This document shows positions 5,611 through 13,805 of a stretch of DNA of 25,752 nucleotides, one piece after another. A model generated the notes under the pieces. It had not been told where the DNA came from, made no database searches, and saw only the letters and a list, made by a program, of their open reading frames with translations. The stretch lies in assembly GCA_007128275.1 (NCBI GenBank), contig SKXR01000279.1, positions 1 to 25,752 of the forward strand, in the 5' to 3' direction. Within the stretch, counting starts at the first letter, position 1, and every line of letters starts with the position of its first letter. Origin of the DNA: Kiritimatiellia bacterium. Its GTDB lineage: Bacteria > Verrucomicrobiota > Kiritimatiellia > SLAD01. The position numbers were made by a program, and so were the translations under genes.

Positions 5611-5750
5611 CAGCCATTCTCATTATGGCTTCCGGCTCTCGCTCACGGCTCAGCGAGACGCTTCGCCCTACCTCATTTCCCATCGAAATTGCAGCGTCGG
5701 GAAGGGCGAACCCTCTGGGTGAGCCGCAGAGGCCGTAATGAGAATGGCTG
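5611..5750. mobile_element. 140-bp cross-shaped inverted-repeat element (MITE-like)
   Basis: The ends CAGCCATTCTCATTATGGC (5611-5629) and GCCGTAATGAGAATGGCTG (5732-5750) are 19-base inverted repeats with one G-T difference. An inner stem TTCGCCCT/AGGGCGAA (5662-5669, 5703-5710) closes the centre. Each half carries its own side hairpin: TCTCGCT/AGCGAGA (5637-5658) and CCTCTG/CAGAGG (5712-5732). The loops contain complementary CGGCTC and GAGCCG. It encodes nothing and sits in the divergent promoter space between the sirtuin and GH127 genes. No target-site duplication was found. A structured RNA is an alternative. Confidence 0.7.
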
Positions 5751-5853
5751 GTCGACGGGGACTTTGTGCTTTTCATCGTCGGCTCATTCAATTCTAATCG
5801 CGGCCATCCCGGTGAGTAGCGGTGTTCAACAATGGAGGAGGTCGGCTATTCCG

Positions 5854-7851
5854 GTGAACCATACCAGAAAATCCGGGGCGGGCGTTCGTATGGCCGTGCC
5901 GGCATTACGCGGTTGGCGGGAAGTGTCCCTGACCCGCATCCGTCCGGACGGATGGCTGCGCTCGTTTCTGGAACGGCAACGCGACGGTTTGACGGGGCAT
6001 CTCGAGGTGGCGGGCTATCCGTTCAATACCCGGGGCTGGAAAGAAGACGCCATACCCCTCGGCGAACGGGGCGGTTCCGGCTGGTGGCCGTATGAACAAT
6101 ATGCCTATTGGGTTGACGGTCAACTGCGTTGCGGCCTGCTGCTCGACGACGCGACACTTAAGCGGAAAGCCCGGGAACAGATCGATCATGTCCTGACCCA
6201 TCCGGATGCCGACGGCTATCTCGGTCCCGACACCCTTAAAACGCTGCGCGGCGAGCGCGGGTCCGAGCGTTGGCCGCACGCCGTGTTTTTCCGCGCCATC
6301 ATGGCGGATTACGATGAACGCCCCTCGCGTCGGACACTCCAAAAGTTGATCCGCCACTACCTGTCCGACACCGCGACGCACGAGACCACGCGCAATGTCT
6401 GCAACATCGAGGTCATGGCCTGGCTGTACGAGAAGACCGGCGACCGGCGCATGTTGAATCTGGCACGGACCGCCTATCGCAATTTCCAGAAAAGGGAGCC
6501 GAAGAATGCCGCGACACTGAATAATATGCTGAGCCGCGCGCTCGCGCGAGAACATGGCCCGCGATACATGGAGTTGTTCAAACTGGGCGCGGTGCTGCAT
6601 CGCGTCACCGGGAACCGGCGTTATCTGGCCGCGTCGATCAACGCCCAGCGAAAACTGGAGCGGGATCATGTGCTGATCGACGGTGTGCCCAGCGCGACCG
6701 AACATTTGCGCGGCATCTACAGCACGGCCGGGCATGAAACCTGCATGATTACCGATTACCTGTGGAGCTTGGGCCATCTGTTGACGGCAACGCGTGATCC
6801 GAAGTATGCGGATGCCATGGAGCGGATTTGCTTCAACGCCTTGCCCGGCGCGGTCACTCCGGATTTCCGGGCCCTTCAATATTTCTCCGGCCCTAATCAG
6901 GTCGTTGCCGGGCCGCAAACGAATCATCATCCGCACGGCATGGCCAGCGCGCATATGAGTTATCGCCCGAACCCGGCCACGGAATGTTGTCCCGGTAACG
7001 TCCATCGCGCCATGCCCGCTTATATCGGTCGCATGTGGCTGGACGACGGGCGTGGCGGGGTGGTGGCCGCGCTCTATGGTCCGGGCCGGATCACCGCCGG
7101 ACGAGGGTTGACCATTACGCAGGAGACCACGTATCCGTTCGGCGAACGGGTTTCGTTTCTCTTCTCCTGCCGCCGGCCCGCCCGTTTTCGGTTTACTTTT
7201 CGTGTGCCCGGCTGGTGCCGTAACGCGTCGGCGACATGGAATGGAAAGGCCTTGCGTCGCCAACTGCGAGCCGGATCGTTCGTGACCTTGGACCGCGAGT
7301 TTCGCGACGGGGATCAACTGGAATTGAATCTTCCGCGTGAGGTCCGGTCGGTCCGTGGACCGGAAAACGGGATGGGCCTCTTGTGGGGTCCGTTGGTCTT
7401 GGCCCTGTCCATCCGCGCGCGTCGCACCGTTGAAACCGGGGATGCCCGGTCCAACGCCGAGTTTCCGGCATGGACCATGGAACCCGATGCCCCTTGGAAC
7501 TACGCCTTGGTCCGGCCCTTTCCTCGAACCGGCGTTGAGATCCGTCCGGTCACCGATAGGCCATGGGAATCCGAACACGCGCCCATTCGACTGCGCGTAC
7601 CCGCGTGCCGGGTGCCGGGGTGGCGATTGGTACGCAAGAAGAAGCTGGTATTGAAATGGAAAGACAAGGAATGGGTGCGCGAAGGACGCATCCTGTTCAC
7701 GCCTCCTTTGCCCGGGAAGGAATGCTTATGCCAGAACGGTCGCCGCGTGGAATTTATTGAATTGGTGCCGTACGGTGCCACGCGTCTGCGCATCGCCTGG
7801 TTTCCGGTGGCCGACCGTGAAAGGCTTCAACGCGCTTCGTGCGAGCCGTAG
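5854..7851 (+). CDS. GH127-type beta-L-arabinofuranosidase
   Basis: A 665-residue glycoside hydrolase predicted to release L-arabinofuranose from plant-type glycans. The zinc and nucleophile residues of GH127 are visible: E295 and C297 in GHETC, and C378-C379 in TECCPGN, the second cysteine pair including the catalytic thiolate. The order is an alpha/alpha barrel (to about residue 400), then beta-sandwich domains. The start GTG at 5854 follows GGAGGAGGT by 11 bases. An ATG at 5890 is an alternative just before the conserved LRGWREVSL. The open frame continues upstream to 5494, but that part overlaps the sirtuin gene and the palindromic element and has no family similarity. No signal peptide is evident. 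No transporter or other glycosidase adjoins it. Confidence 0.86.
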   Translation: MNHTRKSGAGVRMAVPALRGWREVSLTRIRPDGWLRSFLERQRDGLTGHLEVAGYPFNTRGWKEDAIPLGERGGSGWWPYEQYAYWVDGQLRCGLLLDDATLKRKAREQIDHVLTHPDADGYLGPDTLKTLRGERGSERWPHAVFFRAIMADYDERPSRRTLQKLIRHYLSDTATHETTRNVCNIEVMAWLYEKTGDRRMLNLARTAYRNFQKREPKNAATLNNMLSRALAREHGPRYMELFKLGAVLHRVTGNRRYLAASINAQRKLERDHVLIDGVPSATEHLRGIYSTAGHETCMITDYLWSLGHLLTATRDPKYADAMERICFNALPGAVTPDFRALQYFSGPNQVVAGPQTNHHPHGMASAHMSYRPNPATECCPGNVHRAMPAYIGRMWLDDGRGGVVAALYGPGRITAGRGLTITQETTYPFGERVSFLFSCRRPARFRFTFRVPGWCRNASATWNGKALRRQLRAGSFVTLDREFRDGDQLELNLPREVRSVRGPENGMGLLWGPLVLALSIRARRTVETGDARSNAEFPAWTMEPDAPWNYALVRPFPRTGVEIRPVTDRPWESEHAPIRLRVPACRVPGWRLVRKKKLVLKWKDKEWVREGRILFTPPLPGKECLCQNGRRVEFIELVPYGATRLRIAWFPVADRERLQRASCEP

Positions 7852-8309
7852 ATGATTATGGCGTTGGTTCCGGAGATGACGTACTGCACGTTCGGAGCGA
7901 ATCCGGGTTCATTCGGAGACGCGTCCTCCGAGGTGAGCAGGCGTACGAGGTCCTCATCCACGATGGTGGTGGGCCGCTCGTCATGGGGGATCCCTTCATG
8001 GTCGGCGCGGAACAGCAGGGCCCGGCTGCCGGCTGCAATGGTATGGCGCGGATAGGTGGCTTCGCCGTGGGGCGTCCCGATGACGACGGAATCCCTGTCC
8101 ACGTCCCGGATGACGCCTTCGCGGGACGCGCCCGTAACCAGTTCAATGCGTATACGGTCACCGGGCCGCGGAGGCTGGAACGGTTGGACCGATGTCTGGA
8201 TCTGATCCGGCTCCACGCGGAAGGCTCGGGTGTCTGATGGCCCTCGGAACGCGATGTAGACGAAGCCGATGAGTACCATGAGAATTATTGCAATCGCCAT
8301 TCTGGCCAT
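7827..8309 (-). CDS. Small membrane-anchored protein of unknown function
   Basis: A 160-residue protein with one N-terminal membrane segment (about residues 4-20, MAIAIILMVLIGFVYIAF). The rest is soluble and probably periplasmic. Residues about 50-80 (DRIRIELVTGASREGVIRDV, then VVIGTPHG) suggest a small beta-barrel of SH3 or Sm type, but I recognise no family. AGGAGG lies 7 bases before the ATG, inside the last codons of the upstream CCA-adding-enzyme gene, so the two are one operon. Its 3' end overlaps the convergent GH127 gene by 25 bases. Confidence 0.75.
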   Translation of the reverse strand: MARMAIAIILMVLIGFVYIAFRGPSDTRAFRVEPDQIQTSVQPFQPPRPGDRIRIELVTGASREGVIRDVDRDSVVIGTPHGEATYPRHTIAAGSRALLFRADHEGIPHDERPTTIVDEDLVRLLTSEDASPNEPGFAPNVQYVISGTNAIIIYGSHEAR

Positions 8310-8312
8310 GGG

Positions 8313-9713
8313 CTATCCTCCTGCGTGCCTCCTTATCCATTCCAGCAAGGTGTCTCGGTCCTCGAAGTCGCCTTCCAGTTGCCGGGTGTACGCTTCCTTG
8401 AGCAATCGTCCGATTTCGGGGCCTTCGGGGATGCCCAAGGCGATGAGATCTTCGCCACGGATCCAGGCGCGGGGCAGGGCGGGTTCTGCGGCGAGCGTTT
8501 CCCGGTAGCGCTTCAAGAAGGTGTAGTTCTCGAGGTCGCCATGGCTGGCCAGGCAGTCTACCCGATGCAATTCGAGTTCGATATCGAATGTCGGCGATGC
8601 GACCAATGTCCGCAGTTTGGCGCGTCGCATTTCCCGCACGTGCATGAATCGCATATGATTGCGCACGCAATGCGTCACAGTCTTGATGAAGGCGTTCGGG
8701 AAGCGCAGTCTTTTCAGGATGGCTTCGGCGATCGCCGCTCCGGTCTTGTCGTGTCCGTCGAAGCGGATGCGTTCGGTTCCGTCCCGGCCGGGACCGATCC
8801 GCGCGGTGGGCGGTTTGCCGACGTCGTGGAGCAGCACGGCGAGCGCCAGTTCGGGTGTCCGCGGGTCCATGCGATTGAGCATGAGGCGGGTGTGTTCGAA
8901 CACATCGCCTTCGGGATGAAATTCGGCGGGTTGCTCCACGCCGTCCATGGCGGCGACTTCCGGGAGGATCACGCGGAGGAGGCGGGTATCGTGGAGCCGT
9001 TGCAGGGCGTCGCCGGGCCGCGTGGATTCGGTCAAGATACGGACCAATTCATCGCGTACCCGTTCCGGGCTGATCTTTCTGATCTGTTCCGCGTGCTCTT
9101 CGATGGCCTTTCGGGTGGTGGGTTCCAGCTCGAAATCCAGTGTGGCCGCGAAACGGACGGCGCGCAATAGGCGTAAATGGTCTTCTTGAAAGCGCGTGGC
9201 GGGATCGCCCACCGCGCGGATGACCTGTGCCTTGAGATCGCGGCGTCCTTCGACAAAGTCGAGCACCTCGTCTTCAACCGGGTCATAGAGCAGGGCATTG
9301 ACGGTGAAATCCCGTCGGCGCGCGTCTTCCCGGGCATCGGTGAATTCCACGGTATCGGGGCGGCGGCCGTCGCTGTATCCGTGTTCCTTTCGAAACGTGG
9401 CCACTTCGTAGAGGACGTCGTTTTGGAGCACGCCGACGACGCCGAAAGCCTTTCCGATGGAAACCGTTTTGGGGAAAAGCGGCGCGATTTGGTCGGGCAA
9501 CGCCGATGTGACGATATCGAAATCTTTCGGGATCCTGCCGAGCAAGCGGTCTCGCACGCATCCGCCGGCCCAGTAGGCTTTGTGCTGGTGTTTCCTGAGC
9601 GTCAGCAGGATGTCGAGGGCGCCTTGTTCCAACGTAGTGACTTGATCGGGTTCCATGCGCTTACGCTGTTCCGGATCAACGGATGAAGCGGGCGAAGACT
9701 CAGTCGTCGTCAT
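8313..9713 (-). CDS. cca: CCA-adding enzyme / tRNA nucleotidyltransferase (class II, HD domain)
   Basis: A 466-residue class II nucleotidyltransferase that adds or repairs the 3' CCA of tRNA. GGCVRDRLLGR (about 50-60) and the metal pair in KDFDIV (64-66) form the catalytic head. RRDFTVNALLYD is motif B and EDHLRLLRAVRFAA the neck. An HD phosphohydrolase domain follows (LLHDVGKP, about 290). The split head-plus-HD layout also fits poly(A) polymerase, which shares the fold; the RRDFTVNA form favours tRNA work. The ATG at 9711-9713 overlaps the upstream gene by 14 bases. A GTG at 9731 is an in-frame alternative; neither has a good Shine-Dalgarno. It is the middle gene of a three-gene operon. Confidence 0.9.
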   Translation of the reverse strand: MTTTESSPASSVDPEQRKRMEPDQVTTLEQGALDILLTLRKHQHKAYWAGGCVRDRLLGRIPKDFDIVTSALPDQIAPLFPKTVSIGKAFGVVGVLQNDVLYEVATFRKEHGYSDGRRPDTVEFTDAREDARRRDFTVNALLYDPVEDEVLDFVEGRRDLKAQVIRAVGDPATRFQEDHLRLLRAVRFAATLDFELEPTTRKAIEEHAEQIRKISPERVRDELVRILTESTRPGDALQRLHDTRLLRVILPEVAAMDGVEQPAEFHPEGDVFEHTRLMLNRMDPRTPELALAVLLHDVGKPPTARIGPGRDGTERIRFDGHDKTGAAIAEAILKRLRFPNAFIKTVTHCVRNHMRFMHVREMRRAKLRTLVASPTFDIELELHRVDCLASHGDLENYTFLKRYRETLAAEPALPRAWIRGEDLIALGIPEGPEIGRLLKEAYTRQLEGDFEDRDTLLEWIRRHAGG

Positions 9714-10572
9714 CGCCTCGCGAGGTGTCACGGGCCAGGGTAACCACGCCGCGGCTGAGCCGCCTGTTGCAATAGGAAATGAACTGGTCCCGGTCGGCCG
9801 GTGAAATATAGAGCGGCGTCTTGGATTCCGTTAATTGGACTCGCACCAGCGATTTGGATGACGTGGCATAGAATTGGGCGCTGGAGGTGTAATTGGCCCG
9901 TTTCACGCCTTCCACGGATTGAATAGCCTGGAAGGAAAGGGGTAGAATGTATAACCAGCCTTCGATCAGGATGCCCTCTTCGCAAGCCCGGAATGCGCGT
10001 GGGGGATAGATCAAGGGGCGAAGGGTGACCATCAGATCCGAGAGGTAGGAGCCGTCAAAGCGACTCGGCGAAACGATATCCCATTCCATACTCTTGAAAC
10101 GCAACATATGCCGTGCCATGCGGATACGCGCCACAAGCAATGTGATGACAAGCACCCCCAGCACCCAGAAAAGGATCTCCAGCGGTTTTCCGGACACAAT
10201 TTGTGCCGACACCCCCTGATCCTCAAGGCCCATAAGCCGGAAATAGGTGATCATGGAAAAGACCAGGGGCGAGAAAAGGTGGGTAAAGGAGGTGGAGATC
10301 ATGTCGATGGCGGAATAGGCCATCAGCAGGTGAACGACGTAAAGGCCCAGAATGGCCACGGCCCAGAAAAAGCTTTTCTGATCCTCGAACGTGGCCATCT
10401 CCGCACGTTTTTCCATTTGCGCGCGCGCCACCAGCGACAGTTCTTCCGGTTCGGGCGTGTGTTGAATGTTTAGCCAGATAGGAATGGCCAAGGCGGTGAT
10501 TACAAATACCAACGCCAACAATTCCAACTCCCACGGCCAACCGGCCGGGCCCCATGTTTTTTGCTTACTCAT
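9700..10572 (-). CDS. Multi-pass inner-membrane protein of unknown function
   Basis: A 290-residue protein with about four membrane segments (around residues 15-33, 68-90, 92-112 and 132-150). A soluble domain of about 130 residues faces the cytoplasm or periplasm. The soluble part (GILIEGWLYILPLSFQAIQSV and later strands) resembles a PH-like sheet, but I assign no family. AGGA 6 bases before the ATG supports the start. The final codons (GDDDD) overlap the start of the CCA-adding enzyme gene, so both are co-transcribed. Nothing in the sequence gives its job. Confidence 0.75.
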   Translation of the reverse strand: MSKQKTWGPAGWPWELELLALVFVITALAIPIWLNIQHTPEPEELSLVARAQMEKRAEMATFEDQKSFFWAVAILGLYVVHLLMAYSAIDMISTSFTHLFSPLVFSMITYFRLMGLEDQGVSAQIVSGKPLEILFWVLGVLVITLLVARIRMARHMLRFKSMEWDIVSPSRFDGSYLSDLMVTLRPLIYPPRAFRACEEGILIEGWLYILPLSFQAIQSVEGVKRANYTSSAQFYATSSKSLVRVQLTESKTPLYISPADRDQFISYCNRRLSRGVVTLARDTSRGDDDD

Positions 10573-10591
10573 GGCATTCCTGAACTACAGG

Positions 10592-10601
10592 CCCCCCCCC
10601 C
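10592..10601 (+). repeat. Homopolymer tract of ten C between divergent genes
   Basis: Ten C residues lie 19 bases upstream of the membrane-protein start and 127 bases upstream of the TlpA-like start. Length changes here could alter promoter spacing; equally, it may be a sequencing-length artefact. Confidence 0.8.
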
Positions 10602-10728
10602 TCAAAGTGCATACATGGTGGACGAAAGCATTTGGGTGCGCAATGAAAAACGCATAGGAAATGGCACAAAATGTGGACGCCAAAAAGCCGGCTTGCCACA
10701 ACGCACGCAACCGGTACCATACACCGGC

Positions 10729-11295
10729 ATGAAAAGACCTTCACCAGATCGCCGTTTCGTTTCGTCGTCTGTCGTCTTGACCCTGACGGGCTTGCTGACG
10801 TTCGGTTGCATGCCTGTGCTCGAATCGGAGGAACAGGACGTGCGACCGGCTGAGCGTCCGGGCGAGGTGGCCCCTCGTGTCGCCGCCGGCGCGGTGACCG
10901 TGCAAGCCCTCACGGAAGACGGGCTGATTGCCATAAACGATTACCGCGGCCGGGTGGTGTTGTTGGATTTCTGGGCCACGTGGTCGGCCCCCAGTCGGCA
11001 TGAATTGCCCCGGTTGGCGCGGCTCCACGAGGAATTGGAACAAGACGGTTTTTCGGTCATCGGCTTGTGTCTCGATACGGGGACCATGGAGGATGTCCGT
11101 CGTCGCGTGGAGGCGTTTGATTTGCCGTATCCCGTGGGATGGGCCGACGAAGCCGTGACGAAGGCTTATGGCGGGATCCGTGCGGTACCCACGAAGATCC
11201 TGCTGGATCGTCAGGGGCGCATTGGCAAGACGTATCCCGGGGTGGAACCGGTCGAATCCTTGCGGGCGGATATCAAGGCGTTGCTGGGGGAGTAG
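10729..11295 (+). CDS. TlpA-like lipoprotein lacking both redox cysteines
   Basis: A 188-residue thioredoxin-fold protein. A basic N terminus and hydrophobic stretch end at LLTFGC (C27), a lipoprotein-type cleavage site with an unusual F at -2. It is thus probably anchored in the outer or inner membrane facing the periplasm. The fold is clear: VVLLDFWATW, then HELPRLARLHEEL, a central FSVIGLCLD, and the cis-proline loop AVPTKILLDRQG (P154). Where TlpA/ResA have W-C-x-x-C-R, this protein has W-S-A-P-S-R (S86, S89; codons TCG and AGT). It therefore cannot do thiol exchange at that site. The start at 10729 is picked for the signal sequence; no Shine-Dalgarno is seen. A longer in-frame extension to 10561 is unlikely. 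Confidence 0.85.
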   Translation: MKRPSPDRRFVSSSVVLTLTGLLTFGCMPVLESEEQDVRPAERPGEVAPRVAAGAVTVQALTEDGLIAINDYRGRVVLLDFWATWSAPSRHELPRLARLHEELEQDGFSVIGLCLDTGTMEDVRRRVEAFDLPYPVGWADEAVTKAYGGIRAVPTKILLDRQGRIGKTYPGVEPVESLRADIKALLGE

Positions 11296-11489
11296 TTCCG
11301 TCCATCGTCCCGGGCGGGGTGCCGGCAAAGAGCATGGTCGGGGAGCCCATGGGCGTCTGCGGCGTCGCCTTGCCGCAGCCGGGCGCCACGATCACGAAAC
11401 GCAATCCCTTCTTCTCCCTTGCGCCCTCGGACCAATAAGAGATTGATTTTACCCGTCCCGCAATGGTTTAACTAGCGTGCCGATTTAAT

Positions 11490-11503
11490 TCAGGAGTATG
11501 CAT
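11490..11503 (+). promoter_or_regulatory. Shine-Dalgarno that fixes the transketolase start
   Basis: AGGAG at 11492-11496 lies 7 bases before the ATG at 11504 and only 1 base before the ATG at 11498. The second ATG is therefore the start. Confidence 0.8.
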
Positions 11504-13729
11504 ATGTCTCAATGGTCCGATCAACAAACGCGAAACGAAGCACTTATCAAAGCCTCCCGGTACATGCGCGAACGGGTGGAATCCAAGCCGCTGAATTTCT
11601 TCATCGATCCCCGCCGCGCACCATCGCTGGATCCGCAGGACGCCTTGACGTTGCAAGCGCTCGAAATCGAATCGGCCCGCATCGCCGTTCGGACCTTGGC
11701 CTCGCTGGCGAAGATCAATGAGCTGGATCACCTGGGCGGTGGACTGGATCTGATTCCCGCCTTCGCCATGACCATGGCGATGGCGGACAACGAAAAGGTC
11801 ACGTACACGTTTGATCACGCGCACACCAGCATCGGCCACTATTCCGTGCTTGCCGCGTGGGAATACCTCGACCCCGACTGGGTCATCGAGACTTTTCGCC
11901 GCGGGCTGGACATCGCCGGACACGTGAGCTGGCTGCCGGGCGGCACGCAACTGAACGGCGGGCGCCTGGGCGTGATGGTGCCGACCTCGGTGGGCCAGGC
12001 CCTCGGGCTCAGGGCCGTACACGGCGACGACGCGTGGGTGATCTGCCACTGCGGCGACGCCGCTTGGATTTCCGGTCAAGCCCTCAACGGGTTCAACGGC
12101 GCCGACCTGCACGGCGCGCCGACGACCTTTGTCATGCACCGCAACGGGATTCAACTGTCCGGCACCAACAAGGCCATCATGGACAAGGACCCGCGCACCG
12201 TCATTGCGGCCTTGGGCGTTGAGATCATCGAACTCCCGTCCCTGCACGATGCCGAATCCCTGTACGAAGCCTATCGCCACGGCGCGGAACTCGCGCGCAG
12301 CGGCCGGCCGAACCTGATCTATCCCACCGGATTCCCGGGTTCCACGGTCCGGTCGTTTGGCGAGAAATACGGCGTGCTCAACGAGCTGGAAGTGTTCGCG
12401 GCGGAACACGGCGTGGACATGAACACGGAAATATGGATTCCGGGTTCGCTGATGAGTTACCGGGATACGACGCCGATGTTCGAATGCCTCTTCTACGTCA
12501 ACAACCTGACCGGCGGCGAAGGCCACCATGACGGGCACATGAAGGGCCGCTCGCTGGAAGGCGTTCTGGCCAACCCCCTCATGCAAATGTCCGACGAACA
12601 GGAAAAGGCGCTGGCTGCGGTCAGGGCGCGCGCGCGGAAAACGGTCATCACGGAAGCGCGCCCGAAAGCGGGCGCGCCCAATCTGACGGTCACCGATGAG
12701 GACGCCGCCAAGATCGAGCTGCCGCCGGTGGGTAAGTCCGTCAGTCCGCGCGCCGGCGTGGAGCCGGGCTATGCGATGATCGCGAAGGCCCATCCGGACC
12801 GGATGTTCATTGTCTCCTGCGATCTGGATCCCTCCACCAAGCTCGGTAAGGCGAAGACATTTCTACAGCGCGACCATCAGTTTGAGATGAGCATTGAAGA
12901 GCAGGTCTCCGCCATGATGGCGAACGGATTGGCCATGAGCGGAAACGGCCCGCAGCTCAATGTCTTTTCGACCTTCGCCGCTTTCTTTGAAGGCATTGCG
13001 CGCGAAGGGCTGGAGATGTGGCGGTATCATCGCAACCTGACCGGGGGGAACGAGGGCTTGAACGTCACGTTCCACATGTCGCATGTCGGGGCCTGCACGG
13101 GGCGCGATCATTTCTCCGGCTGGAGTCTGGACTGGATCACGCTCGCGCTGGGCTATCTGCCGTATCTGCACCGGTTCTATGCGCCGGCCGACGCGCGCGC
13201 GGCGTTCATCGCCGTACGCGATCTGGCCGCGCATTACGGCGGGCACCTCATCGGCATCCCGCGCGACAACCTACCGATCCTGGCGAAGCAGGACGGCAGC
13301 GGACCGTTGTGGGAAGCAACAGACCCCTGGGAACCGGTAACGACCTATAGGACCTTTGCCGGAGCGAAAAAGGCCGTCCTGGTCGCGGGCGCACCCGCGT
13401 ATCTCGCCGGGGAAGCGGCGGACGAATTGAAGGACGTGGACGTGTACGTCATCAACGGATTCCCGCTTCCGGACGCAACGCTACCGTCCTTGTTCGACCG
13501 GTATCCCGACGGGATTGTGACCGTTGAGGATGGTTTGATCGCGACGCCCGAGATCGGACTGCGCGGATTTGCCGGACTCGTGCGGTCGGCGGCGTACGGC
13601 CGTGCGTTGCCGCTCGACCACATCGGTATCGTGGACCCGCGCATCGCGCCTTCCGACGGACATCACGAAACGTGGGCCCATTTCGGCATCACCAAAGACG
13701 CGATCGTTCAGGCCCTCGAACGCTTGTAA
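11504..13729 (+). CDS. Transketolase-family thiamine-diphosphate enzyme
   Basis: A 741-residue protein in the three-domain transketolase layout (PP domain, Pyr domain, C-terminal domain). The thiamine-diphosphate site is G184-D185-A186 followed 28 residues later by N214 in HRNGIQLSG, the same spacing as transketolase. The catalytic glutamate lies in the Pyr domain (IEEQVSAMMANGLA, E465/E466). TFDHAHTSIGHYSVL at about 102-116 holds the substrate-facing histidines. The third base of the first motif is A rather than G, and the loop between differs from transketolase, DXS and PDH E1, so I cannot name the substrate. It starts after a strong AGGAG. No pentose-phosphate or dehydrogenase partner gene is nearby. 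Confidence 0.85.
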   Translation: MSQWSDQQTRNEALIKASRYMRERVESKPLNFFIDPRRAPSLDPQDALTLQALEIESARIAVRTLASLAKINELDHLGGGLDLIPAFAMTMAMADNEKVTYTFDHAHTSIGHYSVLAAWEYLDPDWVIETFRRGLDIAGHVSWLPGGTQLNGGRLGVMVPTSVGQALGLRAVHGDDAWVICHCGDAAWISGQALNGFNGADLHGAPTTFVMHRNGIQLSGTNKAIMDKDPRTVIAALGVEIIELPSLHDAESLYEAYRHGAELARSGRPNLIYPTGFPGSTVRSFGEKYGVLNELEVFAAEHGVDMNTEIWIPGSLMSYRDTTPMFECLFYVNNLTGGEGHHDGHMKGRSLEGVLANPLMQMSDEQEKALAAVRARARKTVITEARPKAGAPNLTVTDEDAAKIELPPVGKSVSPRAGVEPGYAMIAKAHPDRMFIVSCDLDPSTKLGKAKTFLQRDHQFEMSIEEQVSAMMANGLAMSGNGPQLNVFSTFAAFFEGIAREGLEMWRYHRNLTGGNEGLNVTFHMSHVGACTGRDHFSGWSLDWITLALGYLPYLHRFYAPADARAAFIAVRDLAAHYGGHLIGIPRDNLPILAKQDGSGPLWEATDPWEPVTTYRTFAGAKKAVLVAGAPAYLAGEAADELKDVDVYVINGFPLPDATLPSLFDRYPDGIVTVEDGLIATPEIGLRGFAGLVRSAAYGRALPLDHIGIVDPRIAPSDGHHETWAHFGITKDAIVQALERL

Positions 13730-13775
13730 TGTTGTTCGTCGTCACAGGAATTCGTCCCATGGCTTCATTCGACAT

Positions 13776-13796
13776 TCGGCAATCGGCAATCGGCAA
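13776..13796 (+). repeat. Three tandem copies of TCGGCAA
   Basis: A perfect 7-base unit repeated three times lies just upstream of the PHP-domain gene, which lacks a Shine-Dalgarno. It probably reflects slippage. It might change leader length between strains. Confidence 0.8.
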
Positions 13797-13805
13797 TGCT
13801 TCGCC

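Noticed and set aside
5905..7578. 557-codon minus-strand frame opposite the GH127 gene
   Set aside because: No recognisable domain; the plus frame holds the zinc-binding cysteines.
11468..12793. 441-codon minus-strand frame opposite the transketolase-like gene
   Set aside because: Low-complexity shadow of the thiamine-enzyme frame.
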